Positions 1 to 11,775 of a stretch of DNA of 64,000 nt are shown here, one piece after another. The translations under genes and the position numbers were made by a program. Below the pieces are notes generated by a model that had not been told where the DNA came from, ran no database searches, and was given only the letters and a program-made list of their open reading frames with translations. Source of the DNA: Bathynomus jamesi (Eukaryota; Arthropoda; Malacostraca; Isopoda; Cirolanidae). The DNA is taken from NCBI GenBank assembly GCA_023014485.1, contig JAJOZX010002584.1, forward strand, positions 205,001 through 269,000, written 5' to 3'. Position 1 is the stretch's first letter. Every line of letters begins with the position of its first letter.

Positions 1-1552
1 AATATAATATATATAAAATAAAATATTAAAAATAAATATATAAATTATATATTTTAACTTTTTCTTGCAGGCGAAGGAAGAACGGAAAGGATTGCAGTGT
101 TAGTCAGTGGGAATGGTGAAGAGAAATTGCTGGGAATTCCTAAAGTCACTGCTGGCACGGGTACGGAGATGGCTCGTGTTTGCATTTCTCTCCTGCAAGA
201 ACATGATATGACCCAGAGAATTATTGGGCTGTCATTTGACACAACAGCATCCAATACCGGAATCCATGCTGGAGCTTGCACTAAAATTGAACAAGAACTT
301 GGAAAAGAGCTTTTATATTTAGCCTGCAGACACCATATTTATGAGATTGTCCTATCTCAAGTCTTCCGGACTTCTATGGGCCATTCCTCTGAACCTGATA
401 TTCCAATCTTCAAAAGATTCAAAACTCAATGGGATTTTATGGATCATTCTCAAATCACAACTGCTGTTGATTCCCAAAGCTGCAGAATAATTGAAAGAGT
501 TCAAGATTTAAAAAATCAAACAGTCTTAATCATGAAGGAGGCACTCAACTCTAAACAGCCAAGAGATGATTATAAAGAATTTTTTCAACTTGTTCTCTTG
601 TTTTTTGGAGAAGAAAGCATTTCTAATACTCCCTTGAAGAGACCTGGAGCGTACCATCATGCAAGATGGATGGCAAAAGGAATTTATGCATTTAAGCTTT
701 TTCTTCTCTAAAATCAATTTAAGATGACTAAAAAGAACTTGATGCAATAACAGAAATTTGTTTATTTGTTGCATTGGTATACGCAAAATCTTGGGCAAAA
801 GCTTCTCAACCAGAGGAAGCCCCAAATGTTGATCTTAAATTTTTGCAAGATCTTGCAATAATGGAGGAAAATTCTTTGATATCAAGTGTTATCAAGCAAG
901 CCCAAAATGCCATTAAACGACATCTGTGGTACCTTTCAGAAACACTTGTTGGATTAAGCTTCTTTGACAAAAGCATATCCCTTGAAGAAAAGGAGCAAAT
1001 GCGAAATAATATCAAAATGCCTCCAAGAAATAAGGGACTGAAACGTTTAGAAGCAAAGGTAACCCTAGCTTCTTTTAAAGAAAAAAGGATTTCTGATTTT
1101 GTTACTTCAAGGACTAAATCTCTTTTTGATGCTCTACATCTCAATTCTCTCTTCACTGAAAATTCTGCATCAACATGGGAAATAGATCCTGAGTACCAAA
1201 GAGCTGTGCTAGAGTTCGTGCCCTTAGAGTGACAAATGACACAGCTGAGCGGGGTGTTGCATTGATTGAAAAATTTAATCAAGCAGTGACAACTAAAGAA
1301 GAGGACAAACAATACCTGCTCAAAACAGTTTTCAAGAATCGTAAAGAATTTCCAACAAAAAATAAAGCAGAACTTATGAAATGAGGAAAAACTAATTTTT
1401 TCAGCATTAAAAGGAAAAGTGCAATTTTCTCGGGACCCCTAAAACTTGACGTAGAGGTTTCAAATTTTGTAATTTGATTAAGGTAAGCAAAAGGAATAAC
1501 ATTACTCATGTGGAACAAAGATTTTTAAACCTTCATTTTTTTGTCCACACTA
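1..1552 (+). mobile_element. hAT-like DNA transposon, copy A (5' part outside window)
   Basis: The element holds the core and C-terminus of a hAT-like transposase (71-1384), then about 170 bp of non-coding 3' region. Its right edge is placed at 1552, where GTCCACACTA meets a (TA)n tract. The reverse complement, TAGTGTGGAC, resembles the TAGGGTGGAG end of copy B (24540) and differs by one base from the TAGGGTG ends of copies D and E. The left end and the exon carrying the first catalytic Asp are not in the window. Bases 1-60 are AT-rich and look intronic. Confidence 0.6.
71..1384 (+). pseudogene. hAT-like transposase, RNase H-like core and C-terminus (copy A)
   Basis: The reading frame opens directly after a strong splice acceptor (pyrimidine tract then TTGCAG, ending at 70), so 71 is an exon start and not a translation start. 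Frame one (to 711) carries RIAVLVSGNGEEKLLGIP, the SFDTTASNTG box (putative second acidic residue), CRHHIYE, and YHHARWMAKGIYAFKLF. A frameshift near 705-775 moves the protein into the frame of 774-1232 (KRHLWYLSETLVGL, NKGLKRL). Another shift near 1225 leads to NDTAERGVALI and a stop at 1384. The order and most motifs match copy E (59537-61787). At least two frameshifts make this copy dead. Assignment to the hAT clan rests on motif order and the YARNG-type ends, not on a database search. Confidence 0.7.
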
Positions 1553-1602
1553 ATATATATATATATATATATATATGCCCTGAAGGGGCACCTCCCGCAC
1601 TA

Positions 1603-1707
1603 CGCACATTTGTTCGTTCTCCCTCCTCATCTTGTGCGGAACGTTCTTCTATACAAGCGTCGTTCTTTACATTAATTATACTGTGTGTTGTTTGCAGTTA
1701 AAATGTA
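1603..1707 (+). repeat. SINE body without tRNA head
   Basis: This is the same body as 1868-1975: TTTGTTCGTTCTCCCTCCTC, a CATCTTGTGCGGAACGTTCT block, ATACAAGCGTCG, and a TTTGCAGTTAAAATG end running into TATATA. The tRNA-like head present at 1768 is missing here. Confidence 0.6.
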
Positions 1708-1767
1708 TATATGTGCGGCATGCGGGAGGTGCCCCCTCAGGGCATTGGTTTCTGCTCGTATGTAGGA

Positions 1768-1982
1768 GAATTACGACTTCTGATTAATCGAGGTCTATGG
1801 TGTAGTGGTTAGCATATCTGATCGGTAATCGGAAGATCCCGTGTTTGATTCCCGGGTGGTTACATCATTTTTCATTTGTTCGTTCTCCCTCCTCATCTTG
1901 TGCGGAACGTTCTTCTGTGCAAGCGTCGTTCTTTACATTAATTATACTGCGTGCTGTTTGCAGTTAAAATGTATATATGGGC
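1768..1982 (+). repeat. tRNA-derived SINE
   Basis: The head (about 1798-1862) has an A-box-like GGTGTAGTGGTTAGCAT and a B-box-like GTTTGATTCCCGGG, spaced as in a tRNA and resembling Asp/Glu-type tRNAs. The body has the TTCGTTCTCCCTCC and AAGCGTCGTTCTTTAC blocks, and the tail runs from TTTGCAGTTAAAATG into a TA-rich microsatellite. Copies with the same head and body lie at 41962-42124 (-), and body-only pieces at 1603, 41768 and 42125. Transcription by RNA polymerase III is inferred from the boxes. Confidence 0.7.
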
Positions 1983-2019
1983 GGCATGCGGGAGGTGCCC
2001 CCTTAGGGCATTGGTTGCT

Positions 2020-3930
2020 GACCCAGCCTCTATGTCTGGCCTAGTGGAGGAGCGAGTTGCTTTCTTGCGCTCTCCACTGTACATAGCCAGGCACGCCCGG
2101 CTCATCTGGTATTGTCCTGAGCCAGGCATCCAGTCTTTTCTTGAAGACTTCAACTTTCAACCCCTTTACGTTTCTGACGTCCTTAGGAAGCTGGTTGAAA
2201 AGTCTTGGCCCCCTGACAACCAAGCTATTTTCCTTCAGGGTTGAGGAGGACCCTTGTCGGGTCTTTAATTTGGGAACACTACACATTCTGTCTTTCCTAT
2301 TTTCCAGTGTTGTTTGAATGGTAATTGGGTTTAGTTTTACGTTTGGTACCAGTTTTTCGATCATTTTCCATATGTAGATTATAGTGTACCTCTCTCTTCT
2401 TCTTTCCAGGGAGTACAGATTTAGTTTACGGTCTTTCCCAGTAGTTGAGTTCTTTGCAGCCATCAATCTTGGCTGTGAAATGCCTTTGCGTTTCTTCTAG
2501 TTTAGTAGTTTCTTCCTTTTTATATGGGGACGTCAAAACTGAGCAGTATTCAAGTTTTGGTATAATCAGTGTTTTTAGCAGGGGAATCATTACTGTCCTG
2601 TCCCTTCACTTGAACTTTCTTAGAACCTGTCCGGTGACTCTTTTTGCTTTATTTATCGCTATCTGATTTTGTGTTTCGAATTTCGCATCATCTGTCATTA
2701 TTATCCCGAGATCAATCGCTTTCGTGCTTCTCTGAATTTCCTATCTATCTGGAGCATAATATGCAGTCTCTTTAAGTTCTTCTTTTCTATCATATCTCAG
2801 GAGCTGAAATTTCTCGGTGTTAAATGACATGTTTTTGTCTTCTGACCATTTGTATATTTTGTTCGTGTCCCAATGCAAGGCCTCTACGTCATATACATCG
2901 CTGATTTTTCTGCTGACCTTTGTATCGTCTGCAAAGGATGTTACGATACTGTTGCTGTTTACTCCGCTGTCTATGTCTGTTAGCATGATAATGAACAGGC
3001 GTGGGGCCAGTACTGTCCCTTGTGGTACTGAGCTGCGTACTTCCGATTCTGATGATGATATACCTTGAATTTTCACGACCTGCAGACGATCTCTAATGAA
3101 GTTGTAGATCCATTTTTCCCACTTTGCCTGTTATTCCCATATATTTAATTTTATGTGCTATTATACCATGGTCACATTTATCGAAAGCTTTAGCAAAATC
3201 TGTGTATATAACATCGTACTTGTCATTGCCTTCCAATGCATCTAGGATATTGTTGTAGTATTCTATTAGTTGTGATAGGCATGATCTATCTGATCGGAGT
3301 CCATGCTGATTTTCGTTGAATCTTTCCCGAGTCTCTAGGAAATCATAAATTTTCTCTCTAACTATTCCTTCAAATACTTTGGTGAGGTGGGACGTCAATG
3401 ACACTGGTCTATAGTTCTTTGCTTGAGATCTGTCCCCTCCTTTATATATATGGACAATGTTTGCTCGTTTCAAGATGCTCGGTATTTCCCCAGTGTCTAG
3501 GGATCTTCTCCATATCCAGTATAAAGGTGTAGCTATTTCATTTTTACAGTTTTTAATCAATAATGCGTTCCATTTGTCCGGACCTGCAGCTGAATTTGGT
3601 TTAATTTGTCCTATAGCTCTCGCTACATCATCTGGTGTAAAATCAAAGTCTGTTATATACTCTCCTTGCAATTCCTCTTCAAAGAGTGCATTTATGTCGG
3701 GTATCGCTTTGTCACTTTTTGGGGTATTGAAAACTGATTCATACTGAGCTCTCAATGTATCAGATATTTCTTTTGGATCGTCGGTTAGTTCATTATTTCC
3801 CTTCCTTAAGGGCCCAATATCGGCACGAGTTTTTGTTTTCCTTTTTGCAGAGCTATAAAAGTATTTTCGATGTTCCTTTATTGCTTCTACCGCCTTTTCC
3901 TCTTCCCCTCTCTGTATGGTCCTTAATATA
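2020..3930 (-). pseudogene. Non-LTR retrotransposon (LINE) reverse transcriptase, copy 1, broken
   Basis: Read from 3930 down, the frames give an RT: KEHRKYFYSSAKRKT, NYRPVSLTSHLTKVFE, FAKAFDKCDHGII, then (2741-3076) PQGTVLAPRLF and the catalytic SFADDTKVS, then (2041-2466) a C-terminal LFNQLPKDVRNV and a PDEPGVPGYVQWRAQESNSL block. Several frameshifts separate the parts, and the 5' half with the endonuclease is absent. The second copy at 20050-21905 is highly similar and supplies the empty site for the MITE inserted there. The FADD box and the SNSLL end fit the Jockey/CR1 side of the LINE tree; the exact clade is uncertain. Confidence 0.85.
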
Positions 3931-3940
3931 TGTATATACG

Positions 3941-3943
<3 letters not shown>

Positions 3944-3979
<36 letters not shown>
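3944..3979. repeat. (TA)n microsatellite
   Basis: This almost pure TA tract separates the LINE 5' truncation point from the LARD-like element. It is one of many TA tracts that mark TE junctions in the window. Confidence 0.9.
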
Positions 3980-3981
<2 letters not shown>

Positions 3982-4367
3982 GTGCTTATTTTGTAAAAAA
4001 AAAGGTGCCGTTACTCATTGGGATATATATATCGTTACACACCGGTTCAAGGGTGGATGTTACGAACTGGAAGTCGTGACACGCCGGTCAACTGGTGGGT
4101 CTTATTATCTTAGTAGTAGGTCGACAAATGTTATCCTGATACAGGGTAATTTCTATCCTGGCCAAAGAGTGGCCACTTGTTAAAATCCTCTTCTTAAAAT
4201 CTTGTTAAAGGGTCGCCAAATTGTTAAGATCCTCTTGTTAAAATCCTTCTTCTATGTGCTTGTGGTGCTAGGTTTTTTTTTTATCCTGTGGCAGGGTCTC
4301 TAGACTGTTATGCCCATATCTTCTATGTGCTTTGGTCGTCAGTTTCTTATCCTGGCAGGGTCGTCAA

Positions 4368-5934
4368 TGTTATAACCCCTCCTTTTATGGCTCTGGGTAG
4401 GTTCGAATCTACGGGGGTTCTGGTTGGGAGGCAGCAACGGATATTTTATCGCAATACTTTTCTTCTATAACATTCTAATTTTTTTCTCTCTCGCTGTAGG
4501 GTCGACAGTTGTTAATTCTTCTCTTTCTATAATACTCTGATACTTTCTCTTGGTACTAAACTTATCGACTTTACTGACTAAATTCCTGAAGAAAACAAGG
4601 CTCGAAGGAAAAGATAAAAAAAACTTTCTTTGACTGTAGTTTACTTCTAAAATGTAGAGGTAGTGCTCTGAATTTACAGGGGTAGAGGTTCGACCTCTTT
4701 CGACCATGGCTCAGGCCGGAATCTAAAAAAATTAAGGAGGCAAGGGGCCTCTGCCCCCTCCTCGCAGCGAGGCTGCTAACAAGGGAGTCGTAATCGAAGC
4801 GACCGAACTAAAATAATGAAGTGAAGTGACATTATTTTACAATTACATGATTTATATACAATCTAATTTTTTGGGGGGAGTGCAGTTTGAAGGTTAAGTT
4901 TCCCACCTTTAACACATGACCAGATGAAAGATTCCAAATAAAAATTTAAAAATAAAAATTAAAAATAATCGTATTTTCGCCGAGTATGCATTTCTAAAGG
5001 GCGACATAATTTCGTTGTACATTAAGTACAATACAAGTACATTACCGAGTACATTTTAATTTTGGGTTATTACAATTATGATTACGATTATGGATTAATT
5101 CACATTTCACTCAGTATCGTTAATTACAATTCCATTTGAAGTACATTATTACATTATATATTAAATTATTATCATTAATTACAGTTTCATTAAACTATAT
5201 TTCGTCGTTTACAATTCTTATGTTTTTATATTTATATAGGGTTATTAGTACAACACAAAGTACATGGGCACATACGGTATATATTTACACAACATGACAC
5301 ACATGATACTAAGTTATAAATTTGAAATCAGAGGCAGAGGAGGTCTTTCGTTTTCAGATGTTCGATTTATGCTGTGATTAGCGGAATTCGACCACTTGCC
5401 TAAGCATTTATGAATATCTTGCGAGGGGTGAACGCACTACGAACAGGTACGGACGCATAAAGTTTCTTACCATTTCGTAGACTGGCGCGAGTAAAAAATG
5501 AATATTTAATAAAAATTGATATAGGGTAATGGTCAAGATTCGATATGCATGTATAGATGAATATGGTTGAATAATAATATTTATACTACATAACACCACA
5601 ACATATAAATAATGACGTAGAGTGTAAAGGTTTTTTTATTATTATTAAAGAATTTACCATACATTGAACATGAAAGATATCCACATACCAAATTGGTGAT
5701 TCAGTATTCATGGTATGGAAAACGTGAAGAGAATTAAGTTACTTTATGACGTCATAGTTATTTACTTCATACGTACAGTATAACCTCTATAAGTCATTAT
5801 TAGAAAAGATGAATTAGAGAAATACAGTAATGAATAAAGAAGTACAAATCGAAATTCTATCCAAAACTCGCTCAGGCGATTTTGGTTTTCTCATGTAAAA
5901 AATGAATATTGGTTATTCATTGTTAATTTTTTAC
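4368..5934 (-). repeat. Long terminal repeat, copy 1 (3' LTR)
   Basis: This 1.57-kb repeat is nearly collinear with 9522-11024 and related to 24252-30271 and 37206-38253. On the minus strand it starts TGTAAAAAATTAAC and ends TTATAACA, giving TG...CA termini. Its inner edge abuts a purine tract at 5935-5950. It holds no ORF of note. Confidence 0.65.
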
Positions 5935-5950
5935 AGTGCTCTCCCCTTAG
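5935..5950 (-). promoter_or_regulatory. Polypurine tract of the long-LTR element
   Basis: On the minus strand CTAAGGGGAGAGCAC lies immediately upstream of the LTR start TGTAAAA. This is the position and composition expected for the plus-strand primer of an LTR retrotransposon. Confidence 0.6.
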
Positions 5951-6659
5951 AATGATATTAATTAATACACTGCAATTAATACAATACAATACAATTAATA
6001 CAATACAATTGATGAATTCAAGTTAGATGATGACGAATTTTTCTTTACAATATAAATTTTATACAGAACAAGTGAGTTCGGGTGATTGAGTACAATGCAG
6101 AGTAATCAAATTTTCAACATGACACTTGCTTAGAGAGTTATTATAAAATATAAAAATTCAAAGATTAAAACTTTAATTTTATGCAAACAGAATAAAAAGA
6201 TTAATACGTTAATTTAGACAAACAATGAAGCTAGACAATCATATTGTTAAATTTTTAACAAAATTTTATTTTTCTGTGGGAAAAATTACAGACATAATGA
6301 ATAACAGGTAAAAGGGAAAAATATAAATTTTAATGTTCAGGAATTTTTCAAAGTTACCATGATCGTACAGTCTATAAACTAATTTTATTGACTATTGTAG
6401 GTAAAAATCGAATTACGTAATGGATGATGTATAGACCTGTGGTCAAGTGTGTATTTTTATAATTTTGAGGGAGAGATTAGCTTAGAGGGTTGTTAAATTA
6501 ACAGAATAAATGCATGAGCAAGATTTTATATATTAAGCAACAATTATTACGATGAAATAAATTTAAATGATCTAGAGTAAATATCATAGTTAGCACTTAC
6601 ACGCAATTAAATAAAGTTTATCGTGATATCCAATGATTTTAGAATAACGGTTTGTGTAT

Positions 6660-6718
6660 ATATAGTATATATAGTGTGCATACGTGTGTGTGGTGTGTGT
6701 GTGTGTGTGTGTGTGTGT
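6660..6718. repeat. (TG)n microsatellite
   Basis: A TATATAG stretch is followed by an imperfect then pure TG run, inside the internal region of the LARD-like element. Confidence 0.9.
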
Positions 6719-7749
6719 AAGGATTCGGGAGGTTTCCGAATTATCCAAGTATATAATAATTTAAATTGAGAGTAAGGTTGTGGAATCTTTTAACTTTAAG
6801 TCAATTATTATTATTATTATTATTATAAAATCCTTTAACCCTTTAAGGACTAAAGGTACAAATTGCTAACGTTTCAAATACACGCATTCATAACTTAACC
6901 CTACAAAAAACTCAGGGCTTAAAGGGTTAAGTTCGAGGTCGATTATTATTAAATTCTAAACTTAAGGACGATTACTCACGATTATTTGAACGAAGAAAAT
7001 GAAAACTACAAATTAAAAATAGAAATTAATTATGCATTTTAATGAACTAAACATATACTATTTTTAAAAATAAAAGTAAATCGGGCCATAGATGAATTTC
7101 GGCCAAGAATAAAAAAAAAGTTATTGAAATGGAAGGAAAGCATTTCGAACAATTTTTTTAATAATTTCAGGTAAATTTTACATTATCAATTATTTTTATA
7201 TAAAAAAAATATTAAAAAGGTTTAATAATATTTGCATGTTAAGTAGAAAAATCATACTCTTTCGTTAAATATTGATAGAATTTGAATTATTTGATATTTT
7301 AGTCTGAAAACTTGTTTGCTTATAGAGAAATACATATGTTTTATTGTGTAGAAGTTTTATTAAAATTAAATGACAACAAAATAAAAAAACACTGAAATTT
7401 AGGGTATGTGCGGTCATACGGGTAAATTTCCCGACCGTACAGAGCAGGATAAATTAGGTACATGATCGATTAATTATTACACAATTACTCTCATCATATA
7501 ATCACAATAATTATAAAAATTGTTACGAATAATTGTAAAAACGCTTTTGGTTACAATTAATAAAATATATCATTTTACCTATATATTTACATATGCAACA
7601 ATGGCATGAAAAAAAGACAAATCGGTCAATTTCCTTCTTACAAAAAAAAAGGTTGAACTAAAGACACAAACCGGTCAATTCAGGTTGCATTTAATTCTCT
7701 CTTATACAACAAAGAGAAAGGTTGAATTAAATTCTCTTAAACAACAACA

Positions 7750-8625
7750 AAAAAGTTGAATTCAATTGACTGCATTGAAATGACTTGGGACTTGAAAACT
7801 GACTTGGGACTTGAAACTAACTTCAAATAAAACAAACTGACTTCGAAACTGACTTTGAAACTGACTTTGAAACTGACTTCAAAATTGACTTCAAAACTGA
7901 CTGAAATTGACTTCAAAACTGACTGGAACTGACTTGAAACTTGAAACTGAATTGAAACTTGAAACTGACTAACTGACTGACTGACTTGAATCTGACTGAG
8001 ACTTGAAATTGACTGAGACTTTAAATTGAAACTGACTTGCAACTGAAACTAACTTGCAACTGAAACTGACTTGCAACTGAAACTAACTTGCAACTGAAAC
8101 TGACTTGCACTTGAACTGCTATCAAGTGGAGACTATTAATCTCTGGGGTTTGGTTCTCCCTCTTGGATATAACCAACTGACTGGAAACCGACTGACTGAA
8201 AACTGACTGAAATTGACTACACTTGAACTCTATCAGGTGGAGTCTATTATTCTCTGGGTTTGGTTGTCCCTCTTGGAAGCAATCAACTAACTGAAACTAA
8301 CTGAAATGGACTGCACTGAACTGCTATCAGTGGAGTCAACTGAAACTGACTTGCACTTGAACTGCTATCAAGTGGAAACTATTAATCTCTGGGGTTTGGT
8401 TGTCCCTCTTGGATACAACCAACTGAAACTGTCGGAAAACTGATTTGCAACTTATTTGCAACTAAAACTGACTTGAAACTACTTCAAGTATCTCTATAAC
8501 TCTCTTGGGTTTGGTTGTCCCTCTTCGATGCAATCAACTGAAACTGAAAACTGAAACTGGAACTTGAAACTGCTTCAAGTATCTCTATAACTCTACAAAC
8601 TCTCTATAAACTCACTCTTTCTTAA
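7750..8625. repeat. Compound minisatellite (CTGACTTGAAA short repeats, then about 120-bp units)
   Basis: From 7780 to 8110 the sequence cycles through ACTGACTT / GAAACTGACTTG words with an 11-22 bp period. From 8115 to 8600 a longer unit recurs about five times. Each has a CTATCA(A)GTGGA or CTTCAAGTATC start, a CTCTGGGTTTGGTTGTCCC core and a CAACTGACTG-like spacer. The long ORF on the minus strand here is only translated repeat (SFEVSFKVS). Confidence 0.85.
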
Positions 8626-8754
8626 TTTGCAAGTCAATTCAATTCAATAATTTGAAAAAAATTGTAAACAGAAATACGAAATGTAAACAAATTTTATTCG
8701 AATGTACGCGAAGGTACAGTAATATTATGTTTGGTACATAAAATAAAATTATTC

Positions 8755-8950
8755 TATACTAACTATAATAGTGAAAATAACTGAAAATAACTCTGAAAAT
8801 AACTGTGACAATAACTCTGTGACAATAACTGTGAAATTCAACTTCTGCGACAATAACTCTGTGACTTTAACTCTGTGACGATAAGCTTCTGTGACAATAA
8901 GCTTCTGTGACAATAAACTTCTGTGACAATAAACTTCTGTGAAAATTAGT
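8755..8950. repeat. Tandem 17-18 bp repeat (CTGTGACAATAA-CTT)
   Basis: About ten copies of a word like ACTTCTGTGACAATAA lie head to tail, with edge copies degenerating to CTGAAAATAA. It is internal to the LARD-like element. The minus-strand reading is a repeat-derived TVIVTELLSQK peptide, not a gene. Confidence 0.85.
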
Positions 8951-9502
8951 TTCAATAAAAAAAATGTATCACTGGTATCTGAAATGTTCACTGTGTTTCT
9001 TGTAAATTCTGACTTGATACTCATTATTAACTGTTAATAATACTGACTTTTCAAATGTTTACAAATTTCTTTAAGAAAACAACTGTACTTAACAAAATTT
9101 CTACGGCGAAATCCTTAGAGACGTGTCCTGAAGACGTCTTGCTGGCTACTTATTCTTGGATGAAAATTAGGCGTGGAGAACTTGGAGTCTTTACACACCG
9201 GTTCAAGGGTGGATGTTACGAACTGGAAGTCGTGACACGCCGGTCAACTAGTGAGTCTTATTATCTTGGTAGTAGGTCGACAAATGTTATTCTGATGCAG
9301 GGTAATTTCTATCCTGGCCAAAGAGTGGCCACTTGTTAAAATCCTCTTCTTAAAATCTTGTTAAAGGGTCGCCAAATTGTTAAGATCCTCTTGTTAAAAT
9401 CCTTCTTCTATGTGCTTGGGGTGCTAGTTTTTTTTTATCCTGGGGCAGGGTCTCCAGACTGTTATGCCCATATCTTCTATATGCTTTGGTCGTCAGTTTC
9501 TT

Positions 9503-9520
9503 ATTCTGGCAGGGTCGCCA
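9503..9520 (-). promoter_or_regulatory. Primer binding site of the long-LTR element
   Basis: On the minus strand TGGCGACCCTGCCAGAAT starts one base after the LTR end. The TGG start fits pairing with a tRNA 3' CCA. The other unit has TGACGACC at 4366, a point mutant. The priming tRNA is not identified. Confidence 0.55.
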
Positions 9521-9521
9521 A

Positions 9522-11024
9522 TGTTATAACCCCTCCTTTTATGGCTCTGGGTTGGTTCGAATCGACTGAGGTTCTGGTTGGGAGGCAGCAACGGATATTT
9601 TCTCGCGATACTTTTCTTCTATAACATTTTAATTTTTTTTCTCTCGCTGTAGGGTCGACAGTTGTTAATTCTCCTCTTTCTATAATACTCTGATACTTTC
9701 TCTTGGTACTAAACTTATCGACTTTGCTGACTAAATTCCTGAAGAGAACAAGGCTCGAAGGAAAAGATAAAAAAACTTTCTTTGACTGTAGTTTACTTCT
9801 AAAATGTACAGGTAGTGCTCTGAATTTACAGGGGTAGAGGTTCGACCTCTTTCGACCATGGCTCAGGCCGGAATCTAAAAAAATTAAGGAGGCAAGGGGC
9901 CTCTGCCCCCTCCTCGCAGCGAGGCTGCTAACAAGGGAGTCGTAATCGAAGCGACCGAACTAAAGTAATGAAGTGAAGAAGTGACATTATTTTACAATTA
10001 AATGATTTATATACAATCTAATTTTTTGGGGGGAGTGCAGTTTGAAGGTTAAGTTTCCCACCTTTAACACATGACCAGATGAAAGATTCCAAATAAAAAA
10101 AAAAATAAATAATCGTATTTTCGCCGAGTATGCATTTCTAAAGCGCGACATAATTTCGTTGTGCATTAAGTACAATCCAAGTACATTACCGAGTACATTT
10201 TAATTTTGGGTTATTACAATTATGATTACGATTATGGATTAATTCACATTTCACTTAGTATCGTTAATTACAATTCCATTTAAAGTACATTATTACATTA
10301 TATATTAAATTATTATCATTAATTACAGTTTCATTAAAGTACATTACGTCGTTTATAATTCTTAGTGTTTTTATATTTATATAGGGTTATTAGTACAACA
10401 CAAAGTACATGGGCACATACGGTATATATTTACACAACATGACACACATGATACTAAGTTATAAATTTGAAATCAGAGGCAGAGGAGGTCTTTCGTTTTC
10501 AGATGTTCGATTTATGCTGTGATTAGCGGAATTCGACCACTTGCCTAAGCATTTATAAATATCTTGCGAGGGGTGAACGCACTACGAACAGGTACGGAGG
10601 CATAAAGTTTCTTACCATTTCGTAGACTGACGCGAGTAAAAAATGAATATTTAATAAAAATTGATATACGGTAATGGTCAAGATTCGATATGCATGTATA
10701 GATGAATATGGTTGAATAATAATATTTATACTACATAACACCACAACATATAAATAATGACGTATAGAGTGTAAAGGGTTTTTTATTATTATTAAAGAAT
10801 TTACCATACATTGAACATGAAAGATATCCACATACCAAATTGGTGATTCAGTATTCACGGTATGGAAAACGTGAAGAGAATTAAGTTACTTTATGATGTC
10901 ATAGTTATTTATTTCATACGTACAGTATAACCTCTATAAGTCATTATTAGAAAAGATGAATTAGAGAAATACAGTAATGAATAAAGAAGTACAAATCGAA
11001 ATTCTATCCAAAACTCGCTCAGGC
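9522..11024 (-). repeat. Long terminal repeat, copy 2 (5' LTR, truncated)
   Basis: Collinear with 4368-5876. The match stops abruptly at 11024 after CTCGCTCAGGC, where a 5S rRNA-like module begins. About 60 bp of the LTR start is therefore missing. Confidence 0.65.
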
Positions 11025-11165
11025 CTGGGTAGTAGTTGGATGGGAAACCTTCCTCCGCGTCCAGATTAACTAACGGCCCGTGGTTCGGATCCCGCGTAAA
11101 GCTGTAGGTCCCCTCCGTCATATGATCTTAGATGTTGCGAAGGAGGTTAAACGACCCTAATCATT
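11024..11165 (+). repeat. 5' truncated 5S rRNA-like SINE module (second copy)
   Basis: It starts CCTGGGTAGTAGTTGGATGG, matching the box C region of 5S rRNA, then continues with a CCCGTGGTTCGGATCCCG block and a GATGTTGCGAAGGAGGTTAAA tail. The same order is seen at 21958-22105. It joins the truncated LTR on its left and a (TA)n tract on its right. Confidence 0.65.
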
Positions 11166-11442
11166 CATATATATATATATATAATATATATATATGGTGT
11201 GACCTAAACTAATTTCGTAAATAATTTTGTGTAAAAACTAAAATAAAGCGAACAGTTTTGTATTTGGTTTGAAAATTTTGTTTGCAAAAAATCGTGTGAA
11301 CCCTCCTCACGGAAAAAAGTCCATCTCAAAAGCGTGTAATTAAGGAAGACTTATGTAGATGAATAATTGGAGGTCTGCATTTAGTATTATTTTTTATTAT
11401 TATATTATTACAGGTTTCTAACAAAACCTTAACAAGATCCTG

Positions 11443-11484
<42 letters not shown>

Positions 11485-11775
11485 CGCAGATGGGGGTGAG
11501 AAGTTTGGATGGATTGAGGGAGATGACCGTGTGTTACTATAAAGGTCATGCGAATTTTACCGAGCGCTTTGTTCAGTCATTTTGCGATGAGAGAAATGGG
11601 TTTTAGTCGTTCAAAACTGTCCCTTTGTTTTTATGATATAATATTATATATATATATATATATTATATATATCATCCATTCAAAGTTTCATTACATTAGA
11701 TTTGACTGCAATGAAGAAAGGGAGCAATTGAAATAAATTAGTAATTAAATATAGCAAAAGTAACTGTCTCTTGTT
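11166..11775. other. AT-rich stretch with TA tracts, no gene recognised
   Basis: (TA)n runs lie at about 11168-11198, 11449-11482 and 11646-11672, separated by unique-looking AT-rich DNA. No coding or TE similarity is recognisable by eye. Confidence 0.5.

Larger units (their letters stand above)
1576..2018. repeat. GC-rich block repeated three times around SINE copies
   Basis: A block with the core GGGAGGTGCCCCCT and an AGGGC edge occurs inverted at about 1576-1598 and direct at about 1715-1748 and 1982-2018. The first two form an inverted pair around a headless SINE body. The second and third are direct copies, each preceded by GTATATATGKGCGGCATGC. It may be the terminal repeat of a small element or part of a SINE-linked unit. 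Confidence 0.55.
4024..11024 (-). mobile_element. Non-coding long-LTR retrotransposon (LARD-like), partly tandem
   Basis: On the minus strand the order is 5' LTR (11024 to 9522, its start cut off), a PBS-like TGGCGACCCTGCC (from 9520), 3.6 kb of internal DNA without gag or pol, a purine tract (5949-5936), and a 3' LTR (5934 to 4368). The LTRs begin TGTAAAAA and end TTATAACA in minus-strand reading. Past the 3' LTR, 4367-4024 repeats the first 340 bp of the internal region, so the unit (LTR plus 340 bp) is present twice, about 5.2 kb apart. This is what unequal recombination between tandem elements would leave. No coding capacity is visible, so any mobility would depend on another element's proteins. 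Confidence 0.65.

Noticed and set aside
7737..8042. 101-codon frame with SFEVSFKVS repeats
   Set aside because: Direct translation of a CTGACTTGAAA-type minisatellite.
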